NCBI GenBank assembly: GCA_039096225.1
Contig: JBBPEB010000003.1
Coordinates: 1,265,188-1,329,187, forward strand
DNA length: 64,000 bases
From: Blastocystis sp. Blastoise
Lineage: Eukaryota > Sar > Bigyra > Opalinata > Blastocystidae
Direction of reading: 5' to 3'
Position numbers and translations under genes: made by a program
Notes under the pieces: generated by a model
What the model was told of the DNA's origin: nothing
The model's database searches: none
The model's input: only the letters and a program-made list of their open reading frames with translations
Shown: positions 47,462 to 64,000 of the stretch, one piece after another
Numbering within the stretch: position 1 is the first letter of the stretch
How the letters are laid out: each line of letters starts with the position of its first letter

Positions 47462-48993
47462 ACTTCATATATATATAATAATATCACGATCATACTATAA
47501 GACAAAATCTCTTTTCTTTTCTATCATTATATATATGTATATATCCTATATAGTTCTGTATTCTTTTATATATATCTATTAACAATTCTATTGTAGTCTA
47601 TAAACTATTTTGTTTAGCAATTCATTTATACATAATTCATTTTAGTTTTGTTTTCTAATTTGTAAAATACAGTCAATAAAATTATATTTATTCATACATA
47701 TATTGTTATTAAAGAATTATTGAATGCTTTAAAATTGAAAGAGATATTTATGTTTTATTCAAATTATGTTAAAGATGCTTATTAATATGTTTTATTGTAT
47801 TTATACTTAGTATAGTTCTTCCCAAAAAAACTTTTTGTTCTTCTCCATCAATTGTTTCAAAAGTAATAATACTGTTTCTATTTAATAGATATATCTTTTC
47901 ATTATATAGTATTTTTCTATATATTAAGTCAAGTTAAAATTCTATGTCAAATATATCACAACAAGTGTTCTACAATTCTGGGCAATTATTTTTAATTAGT
48001 TAATATGTTTATGTAAATATATAATAAGTTTATTTAATATAGTTAAAAAAAAATTATTTTTTTATTCAGGCTTTCTATTATCATAAAAACAATTATATAT
48101 AAATGATGTTGATTATTATATTGAAGACAATCTAGCTATTTGAAAATCTATTTCATAATATAATATATACTATTCATATTTTAAAATAAAACTGATAATT
48201 ATTTTGGTTTTGATATAATGAATATAGTTTATTTGATAATATTTCAGGCTTGTTATAAACATTTTTTTCATATAAACTGTAATCAATTCTATTATCTACT
48301 TTTTTTACTTTTATTATTCTATATTTAAAGACATCAAATAAATAATAATTTTAAAAAATATTTTTTTTTATATAAATATAAATACTTACCCTATATAGAA
48401 TAAAGAAGAGGTAAACAAGGATCAATTGATTATTATGGTTAAAGACTTGAAATTCTTGATTACGATAATAAAGTATGTTACTTTGTATTATATCAATAAA
48501 AATACTTTATGTTATTAAAAAATATAATAATATTACTCCTAATGACAACAGAGTTGCTCCTAGAAATCATATATAATTTCCTGAATATTGAAACTATAGA
48601 ATATCATCACATACAAGTTATTTAGAAGAAACTTTTGTTTTTAAACAATGATAGATTGAATACACACTTTAATAAATTTCTTAAGACTTTAAAAATGCTA
48701 AATCAAATTAAAATATATTCATAATGAATTGTCTTACAACATTTTAACAATAATTATTCAAATCATTTATTCTATTATTACCAAAGTTATTTAAACATAT
48801 AGTATAACATCGTATCAATCAGAAAACACTAATATTTATGATTTTTATATAACTTAAAAAGAGAAATAAAGAAAACAAAATATTCATTAAAAAACAAGGA
48901 AAAATGACAATTATTCATTGAAGGAAACGGATTTTCCATGAAAAAAGTTTATGATATAATGAAATTATTTTTTTTTAATTCCTTAAACAAAAG
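47462..48993. other. Intergenic, no gene seen
   Basis: 1.5 kb between two plus-strand genes. A short open frame at about 48435 (MVKDLKFLITIIK) stops after about 27 codons. No domain or RNA gene recognised. Confidence 0.5.
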
Positions 48994-50676
48994 ATGGTGA
49001 ATAGTAACGTGCCATTTGATGTCGATCGACTAAAACAATTGAATGATGATATCACTGTATACGAAGAATTCTTGAAAGATGTTATTTATGTGTTCTCATC
49101 GGTATTAAATCTTGGTATCCATTCAGGAAACGTGATAAATAGACTTACAAGACATATTGGAAATGATTCTACTGAGAATGGATATGATAATTACTCGACA
49201 TGTACTAGTTTATTTTCTGAAAAGAAGAATGAGGAAATAAAAAATGTTGGTATGGATTTATGTGATGCTGATGATGATAATAGCATAGATCTGATACGTT
49301 TTACAAATAGTGGTCCCGTTTTTCAGATTTCAAAGTCTATTTTAGATTCCGTGAAAGGTTCATTTATTGATGAACAACGATGTGAAGAGTGTCGAACTAA
49401 TGATGGTACTATATTTCTTAATTATGAAGGAAATGATGCTTATACATATTACTTATTGGATCATTTGAATGGAAAGAATATTGATATTTCTTCATTTTCG
49501 TATGAAGAACAATTAGAATTATTGAGTTTATTTGAATTTTGTGAATTAGCTATTCCAATAGAATTAATGGATTGTAGAGAGCGAAGAGATACGAAGATGA
49601 AGAAATATGAAAATGGTAATGATGTTGATTTGTTTTTGAATGGAAATAAGAATGATTCTATAAAAGATTATTTAATTAAAAATGAATTATGGAATGATTA
49701 TATAATGAAATATAATAATGGATTTATTGATTATAATCATATAAAAGATAGTTTATTTATAAATAGAGAATATGAGTATATTGAGTATATCGATAAATAT
49801 ATAGAAACTGGTTCTGTTGAAATTAAAGCTGAAGATATTTATAGTATGAATAGAGAATTATTAGAAAGTGAAATGTATGAATTATTTGGTGATCAAGGAA
49901 GAGAAGCAGTTGAAAAAGGAATGAATGGAATACCATCTGTATTTGTAAATTCAAAAATAATTGAGAAAAAATGTTTTGAAATACCTTTAGTGAATTGGCT
50001 TGGTCAAGAAAAGAAATGGAAATTATTATTTAGGTATATATATATATTTATTATAATTATTATTTTATTATAATTATTATTTTATTATAATTATTAATAA
50101 TAATTCTATATAGAGCGAGTAAACATAATTATTCTGTAAGAGAATTTCATAGATATTGTGATAATAAAGGAGAAACAGTAACTATCATTAAGCATATAGG
50201 TCATGATAATCATGTGAATATATTTGGAGGATATACAGATCAAGATTGGAATAGTTCTTATCGTATATATATATTTTTTTATAATATACTATACTATTAT
50301 CAATATATAAATAAATAAAAATAAATAAATTATAAGCTTATCTAATATATTGAATATAGAATGGAAACCTTATTCTAAAGAATTTCTATTTACATTAAGT
50401 AATGAACATGGTATTCCTCCTACTCAATATAATTATACAAATACTAATAAAAGTAATGCTATATTATGTTATTCTTCTTATGGTCCTACTTTTGGACGTA
50501 ATAATGATATATTTATATCTGATGATTGTCATAATAATGCTAATTCATGGTGTAGTGCTGAAACTTATGCTGAAATGAATAATCCTAAAAAATCATCATT
50601 ATTTGTAAATACTAATAATTATAATACTAGAAATAAATTTAAAGTTGAAGATTATGAAGTTTGGGGAAGAGCATAA
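48994..50676 (+). CDS. KCTD-type BTB (T1) plus TLDc domain protein
   Basis: Exons 48994-50033, 50114-50262 and 50360-50676 (1506 nt) give 501 residues. Residues about 115-190 resemble a potassium-channel tetramerisation-type BTB domain: PVFQISKSILDSVKGSF, GTIFLNYEGNDAYTYYLLDHLNG, then LLSLFEFCEL. An Asp/Lys/Tyr-rich middle follows. From about 340 the sequence is a TLDc domain: WKLLFRASKHNYSVREFHRYCDN, GETVTIIKH, NIFGGYTDQDW, then FLFTLSNEHG, and the end NSWCSAETY...FKVEDYEVWG. BTB-TLDc combinations are known in amoebae and other protists. TLDc proteins in animals interact with the V-ATPase and oxidative-stress responses, and BTB/T1 domains oligomerise or bind cullin-3; the role here is unknown. 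Confidence 0.82.
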
Positions 50677-51287
50677 TTATACTAATAATTGTTTTTGTAT
50701 ATTTATTTTTATATGTTAATTGTTTTATATTTATTTTTTTATGTTAATCGTTATTTTATATTTATTTTTTTATGTTAATCGTTGTTTTATATGTTTTATA
50801 CTTATAAATAAAAAAATATATATTCATTTTTCCTCTTTTAAATACTTGATAATAGTAATTGCTTTGTGTTATACTTTTTATAATTATTCTCAATTCTATG
50901 AGTTTAAATAGACTTGAAATTATTAGAGAAAAATTACTGTTAACTAATACAATCACTTAATGAAATCAATAGTATTACACTGGTAGGCACGTTTTTCGCG
51001 TTAGATATATTTTTGGGTCACGTTAGATAACGAAAACACACCAAAGCGTTCTCGCCTTTTTTTTAGACATACTTTTAAAATTTAGACAGACTTCTGGTTT
51101 TTTAAGAAAGGATAAAATTTGAAAAATTAGAAATGAATTATGAATTCATATATATATATTTTAAGTTTGTGTTTATATGAACAAATTAGAACTGATTACA
51201 GTTATTATAGATGTTTCTAAGCAGTGTTCATAATGTGTTAGTATTTATTTATAAAATTTATCATAGTGTTTTACATCATTCTTATAG
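50677..51287. other. Intergenic spacer
   Basis: Starts with a roughly 30-bp TTTATTTTTTATGTTAATCG tandem repeat (about 50700-50790, three to four copies), then unique sequence containing the locally GC-richer patch at about 50980-51060. No gene seen. Confidence 0.55.
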
Positions 51288-52490
51288 GTTTTCCATTCTG
51301 GATATCCTCTTCCTTTCAGACATTCTCCTTGACCAGTTTTAGAAAGGTACATAACATGGACGCGTTGTTTTATTTATTATAAGGTATTTTATTACATTTC
51401 TTTTTTAATTCACTTAGATTTCTTGGTTATTCTCGTCAATACCTCTTCCAAACAACAAGTCAAGACAATATAGAGCGTATATAAATATATCTATTTAATT
51501 TTTTATTGCATTGGCACATTTCTCTTTTTTCTCTTTTCCTATCAAAAATATTCATTTGATTTTTAGTTACTCTATTCATATTTTATATATATTTACAATT
51601 TATATATTATATAGAAAAGTTATTTCTTACTCCATTCTTGAATCTTGAGGTTTCTCTGATATTTTCAAATACCAAATACGATATCAGTTGTAAAATAGTT
51701 TGTATATATATATATGTTTATTTATATATATTTAATTATTTATTTTTATCTATTTAATTATATTATTAATATAAGAATTTATTTATTTGTTTAAGTATAT
51801 ATAACATTTATGTAATATATATATAGATGAGAAATGAGTTGGTATTCGTGATTGTATTATTCATTATACAGATAATTTTATTACAAAACAACCTTCAAAT
51901 TATCCAAAGTATATTTTTTATATTTATTTATTCTATTATATATAGATATATATATTCAAATTTATATTCAAAAGAAGATAGAGTAGAAACAGTATGTGAT
52001 AAAGTGAATGATTATGCTGATAATAATATTCGAATTTTTGTTGCTATTTCTCATATATTTATATATATATATATTTATATATATATATATATTCTATAAT
52101 TTTTTATATCTTCTAGTCCTACTTATTTTCCTTTAACAGATGTAAAAGGAGGATATGCATTAAGTTCAATAGAAGAATATATTGGTAAGAAATATTAATT
52201 TACTATGAAAATAAATCTATTCTTCTTATATGAGAATAGAACAGATCAATTTATAGATTTTGAAACGAATAATGGATTATGGGTTTTTATTAATAAACAT
52301 TTATTCTTAGATTATAGAGAGTATATATATATTATATATTATTATTATTATATATATATAGTTATAATACTCCAGTTGGTTCTCATATTAATATAACGAA
52401 TTATGCAGATAAATTAGGTCTTATTCCTGGAATCACCTATTCTATATCTATATTCTTTGCTTCTAGAACATGTAGATCAATCAAGTATAT
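51288..52490 (+). pseudogene. Fibro-slime-domain gene, possibly decayed
   Basis: A chain of short plus-strand exons between TA-rich introns. The clearest segment, about 52228-52487, reads DQFIDFETNNGLWVFINKHL, then NTPVGSHINITNYADKLGLI and PGITYSISIFFASR, which follows the fibro-slime domain (WVFING..., LGL..G.TY..diF.aeR). That domain occurs in secreted prestalk and matrix proteins of slime moulds and in some bacterial and fungal surface proteins. Upstream exons carry KEDRVETVCDKVNDYADNN and FLGYSRQYLFQTTS. Signs of decay: the best frame at about 51830-51905 needs an in-frame TGA, and the boundary near 52047 lacks a GT donor (ATATAT instead). No clean start or stop was found. It may be functional if splicing differs from my reading. 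Confidence 0.5.
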
Positions 52491-53163
52491 ATATGTTTAT
52501 ATATTATTATATATTATAATCTTTATTATTATACGTTTAATTATAATTATATTTTAGTTTATTAGTATATATACAAAAACTATAAGAATATTAGTTTCTA
52601 TATCTATATCTATTCATTGATATATATATATATATATATGTTTAGAATATGAGATACAACTTGTTTTATGATTAGAATTATATGTAAGAATAGCTATTGA
52701 ACTTATTTCAATTGATATAAATATGTGAAGATTTATAGATAATAGAATATTCAAATTCAAGCTATTTGTTACCTGATGTATCATTTCTTTTCGTTATTTA
52801 TTCTTACAATATACATTCGAAATAACAACTTACTTATTACTATAAGAATAAAAAGTATATTATTTATATTATATATATATATATGGTATTTATATAATAA
52901 CATATTTTTTATCTCTGTTTCTGATAAATATAATTCACTTATATATATTAATGATAATAGGTTTTATATAAATATTTATTTATAGTCTCGATGTACATCC
53001 AAATATATAGAAGATTCTAGATGTTTCATCACGTAATCATCTCGTGACTCCCTCAATCTCCACTTTAACGGACACTATTCTCTGTATGTACCTCAAGTTA
53101 TATGTTGAGGTATATAGAGATAAACTACATTATTATTAATATTATTACTCTTTATATAAATCT

Positions 53164-54081
53164 ATAGAGGCTTCTTTATATGAATATATAACTGTATTAC
53201 AACTATTATTGGCAGATGTTAACCTTGGAAAAGATGTATATATATATATATATTATGTTATTACTGTTATTACATATATAGTTTGAATACTTATTTTCTA
53301 TGTATAAATTAAGCATATATATATATATATATAGTTATTCTCTTCCTTCACTTGAAACTATTTGTAATGAAAGGTGTATACATATATATATATATATATA
53401 TATATATTATGGTGTATTTATTATTATATATATAGTTATTAAAATTTTTTACCAAGTGATTTTCCCCGCCAAATTGATGTTGATAAATATATTAATACAC
53501 TGAAATTTGCTGAAAAACGAAAAATGTAATTATTATTAGTTTTTATTATGATTTATTTATATATATATATAGTTATCAAGATCCTTATGATTATCAAAAA
53601 TTATATATTAATATATATATATATATATATTGATGAGATCAAATATTTAAAATAGAATTGATGTATATAATAATAATTATTATTATATATATATATATAG
53701 GGAATAACTAATTTAACTACATTATTTCATGATCTTCAAACGATAAAGAAATCTGCTATTTATAAATCACTTGTTCAATACATACGAGACAGAGATATAT
53801 TAGATGTATTATTCCAACAGTGTTTAAATACACAAACATTACGATTGTCTCTCTCTCTCTTCTTCAACATATATGTACTGTTATCCTTTTAACAAATAAG
53901 AATATTGATATATTTTATGAAGCTGTTCATAATAACCGTATATATGAATCCATTCAAGCAACTACCATTATATGTCAACTACTCCCTCTCTTCCCTAATC
54001 AACAACGTGAATATTTACAAAGTTTATTATTGAATACATGTGATAATATATGTACAGTACAAGTATATATATATATATACT

Positions 54082-54114
<33 letters not shown>

Positions 54115-54355
54115 ACTTATACATATATATAAATACTTATATTCATATTATATATAGAGTATTAAGGTATAAGTAAATTGCTAGTATTATATTTAAATGA
54201 CATCCCTGAATCACAACCTATTCCTGATTCTATTCGAAATTCTATTAAAACAGTTGGTGAGTATATTTTCCGTTAAGGATGTATTTGTACTCCCGAATCA
54301 AATGAAGAAAAGCACGTGATATTCCATTGATTCCACTTTATAAATCAGATAGCTT

Positions 54356-54390
<35 letters not shown>

Positions 54391-55480
54391 ATTATTATTA
54401 TATATTATCATAGACTTCTTAACAACATGGTTTAAGAATGCAATATATTTAAATGATGGTTATAAATCATTCTTCAATTTATTATATACTTTTGAACCTT
54501 CTCTGAAATCCATTTCAGTTATATACCTTACTATCTCGTTTCTTACTATAATATTATATCATATTATTATATATAATACAAAGAAGAGAAATAATATTAG
54601 TAAGTCTATATATATATATGAATTGAATTACATTCCTCAAGATATTATGTATACATTATTAGCAAGAATAGCTGATATTATACAAATAGCTCTCTGCCCT
54701 TCTTCTTATATACCTCCTCAACTACATACATTAAAGAAGATAAATAGTCATTCTATTTCCTTTAATATGAGTCATAATAGTCTAGAAGAAGTATATAGTC
54801 CTCCTTTTCCTCCTCCTCCTCCTACTAATTATTTCACAGGTGCATATAAAGATATAGAAAATGATTTAATGGATGATAATGATATGGAAGTACCTGAAGA
54901 AGAAGAAATAGGATTAATGAATACTTATGAAGAGAAAGAAAGAGGAGAAGGGGAAGAAAAACCTACTGGAGAACTGATTTATGGATTAAGTTATATACTG
55001 AATACTGTTGAAATTGAAGGTGAAGAAGAAACAGGAAAGAAGAAAGAAAAAGAAATGATAGATATGTTTAGGTATATAGGAAAAAGAGAAGAAGATAAAA
55101 ATCATTGTATGTTTTATATTTTTTATATTTATTATATTTATTATATTTATTATGGTTTTATTATGTATAATATATAGCTATTGGTGTTCAATATGTATAT
55201 TCTCTTCTTCGTAATCGACTGAAAATCGCGAATAAAGAAGAAAAATATGATGTGAATATGATGTTATATGTGAATCTCTCTTCATCTACTTATGTTATAT
55301 GATCTTCTTAGTAAATATTTTATTAGATATACTTAATTATTCCCGTGGTTATATACTACTTTCCTCTTATCTTCTACTTCATCTTCCATCCTTACAGTGG
55401 CTTGTTGTCTTTATAAATCAATAATCGCGGGAAATACTTATTCTCAAGAATATTTTAATTATGTATATATATATTCACTT
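53164..55480 (+). pseudogene. Decayed multi-exon gene with helical, membrane and acidic segments
   Basis: Protein-like exons alternate with (TA)n introns, but the frame does not hold. Readable pieces include ASLYEYITVLQLLLADVNLG (53168-53230), LPSLETICNER (53345-53375), a stretch with RQIDVDKYINTLKFAEKRK (53470-53525, reached only by a frameshift at a T6 run), ITNLTTLFHDLQTIKKSAIY (53702-53760), then a switch of frame inside a (TC)n run at about 53848-53864 before LLQHICTVILLTNKNIDIFY. Later come a hydrophobic helix (SVIYLTISFLTIILYHIIIYN, about 54515-54580) and an acidic/Pro-rich region (54780-55080). The end, about 55320-55460, is open in conflicting frames. I cannot identify the family. 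Either a pseudogene, or several sequence errors in repeats. Confidence 0.45.
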
Positions 55481-55725
55481 TATATTACTTTTGATGTAGC
55501 ATATTATATATTATTTACTCTTTTATATTTATTATTAATTATATAATATATATATATATAGATAGATATTAGACATACTACAAACAAGGCTTATTATATA
55601 CTTATAAACTACAGATACATCAATATATATACTGCTACATACCTCCTATAATACCAGCGTTTTATATCCCTCATTGAGAACCATAATTATCAAAATATTA
55701 TTATATATATATATATATATATATA

Positions 55726-55800
55726 GGAGTAACCATCTTAACCACGTTATATATTATCTTGCTAATAATAAAGAAATCAACTGTTTAGAATCATATGTTT
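55726..55800 (+). pseudogene. Partial second copy of the 53701 exon
   Basis: GGAGTAACCATCTTAACCAC onward aligns without gaps to GGAATAACTAATTTAACTAC at 53701 for about 70 bp at roughly 70% identity, both preceded by TATAG. The copy contains an in-frame stop. This points to an old local duplication of the decayed gene. Confidence 0.55.
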
Positions 55801-55801
55801 A

Positions 55802-55864
<63 letters not shown>

Positions 55865-56258
55865 AATCATTTTAAAGTTTTTTATTTTAGTAGTGTATGT
55901 ACATATAAATATCAAAAGAAGTATGAAAAAAAAAATATTAACAAAATATATCATTATTGAAATTTTTTTATAATTAATAAGAAGATATGTGTTTTTATAT
56001 TAAGAACAATATATTCATATATTATAAGATAAATAATAAGATTTTCGAAAGATATTATTAGAATATATAATGTTCATTTGTATTGTTATTATAAAATAAA
56101 TTATTATATAGTTTATATTAGAATAAAAAAAAATATGTTATATACAGTATGAATAAATAAATAGTTTGTAAATAAGATAAATTAGTATTATAATTAAAAG
56201 AATTTAAATATAGAAAAGGTTTAAATATATATATATATAAAATAAAAGAATAATATAT
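55801..56258. other. Convergent intergenic spacer
   Basis: Begins with a (TA)n run (55803-55860), then AT-rich sequence up to the stop of the recombinase-like gene. No gene. Confidence 0.6.
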
Positions 56259-63177
<6,919 letters not shown>

Positions 63178-64000
63178 TATTAGAAGCAAATTAAAAATCA
63201 CTGATATTTATAAGAAATAAATTATTTTTGTAAATTTCTAAACTAAAAATAATGAAGAATCTGGAAAATTCTAGGAAATTTCTGAACTGTATATTTGTGG
63301 AAGTACTAAAATTTAATCAATTCAGGTTTAGTAAACATTCTTTTTTAATATTTTGTTTATGAATTAGTATTTATTATTTTTCAATTACTTTTGAAATAAC
63401 CATAGAAAATACTATTAGTTCTTAACTCTATATATTTGATATATATATATTTTTTAAATAAAAATTATTATACTTTGAAGATCAAACATATTCTCTTTAT
63501 TTATAAATAAAATTTATTGTTTAATGAATTTATTAATAAAGATGTAATGATATAAATATGGTTTATTCTTATAATTAATTTATTTTTATTATTAAAAGTA
63601 TAATTACGAAATTCTTAAAATTATATAAACTCTGTTTTGTTTTTAATGATACTTCTTGATATATATATATATATGGATTGTTTATATTATTGTTTCAATT
63701 ATATATTATTATTTAGGAAATGCTGAAATAAAAAACGAAGTATGTTTCCTTTTTAATTGTCTTAATTGATCAAAAAGAAATATTATTATGATATAATAAA
63801 TATAAAACTAGTATGGATTCGTCACCTATGACAACGGCTAATATATATGTTTTTTTGTTTATAATATTATTTATTTGCTGTTGTTTGTTTATCTATAATC
63901 ATATTTAATATATGTATATTTATTATATACTTATTTATAAGACAAAAGAATAATATTTAAAAAATGAAAACTTCTTTTAATATTTTATAAGAATATCATC
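63178..64000. other. Right-edge intergenic region with a tiny hydrophobic frame
   Basis: Upstream of the recombinase-like gene. At 63813-63908 (plus) a 31-codon frame starts MDSSPMTTANIYVFLF and is mostly one hydrophobic helix. It could be a small membrane peptide, a first exon of a gene beyond the window, or chance. Nothing else seen. Confidence 0.3.

Noticed and set aside
53820-54176. Independent 118-residue gene
   Set aside because: Its start is within an upstream exon read in another frame; it is the frame-shifted continuation of the decayed gene, not a separate gene.

Overview
This is a very AT-rich nuclear window from a eukaryotic protist. I base that on dense short spliceosomal introns, most shaped like (TA)n tracts running from GTATAT to ATATAG; on asparagine, serine and glutamate homopolymers inside proteins; on a nucleus-encoded mitochondrial ribosomal protein with a targeting-like leader; and on eukaryote-only families (SURF2, MMTAG2, MUS81-like, TOG, KCTD/BTB-TLDc). 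The fibro-slime, cysteine-protease and TLDc content would suit an amoebozoan-like free-living cell, but I cannot place the species. All gene models below were assembled by eye from splice signals and checked for frame continuity; most close exactly as multiples of three.

Layout. 0-8.7 kb, minus strand: an unrecognised Cys-containing gene (841-2247) followed by more coding-like exons running off the left edge; a BED/DUF659/hAT-C protein that looks like a domesticated, catalytically dead hAT transposase (2906-5264); and a MUS81-like protein with HhH and winged-helix parts but no nuclease domain (6225-7514). 8.7-18 kb, plus strand: two large secretory genes, a Thr-rich mucin-like protein and a type I membrane protein with Ig-like (He_PIG) repeats. 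18.5-21.5 kb: SURF2 and mitochondrial uL4 diverge from a 188-bp shared promoter. 22.1-23.4 kb: a non-autonomous hAT-type element with 73-bp terminal inverted repeats and an 8-bp target duplication. 23.4-28.5 kb: a papain-family protease and a 15-exon GH3 beta-xylosidase, both secreted. 29.3-38 kb: a 2209-residue TOG-like, Asn-rich protein diverging from an MMTAG2 homologue. 38.5-42 kb: intronless pyruvate carboxylase with a mitochondrial-type leader. 43.8-47.5 kb: an armadillo-repeat protein in which most exons encode one 43-residue repeat and all 13 introns are phase 1. 49-50.7 kb: a BTB(T1)-TLDc protein. 51.3-55.8 kb: a fibro-slime-domain gene and a decayed multi-exon membrane-protein gene, with frameshifts and a partial second copy. 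56.3-63.2 kb, minus strand: a 24-exon, 1650-residue protein carrying a tyrosine-recombinase-like domain between low-complexity regions.

Themes. Several genes serve secretion, surface adhesion and polysaccharide or protein degradation, as expected for an osmotrophic or phagotrophic protist. Two host-like intron-rich genes (hAT-derived and tyrosine-recombinase-derived) and one non-coding hAT element point to past transposon activity and recruitment. I saw no tRNA, rRNA or CRISPR. The genes are not organised as an operon or pathway.
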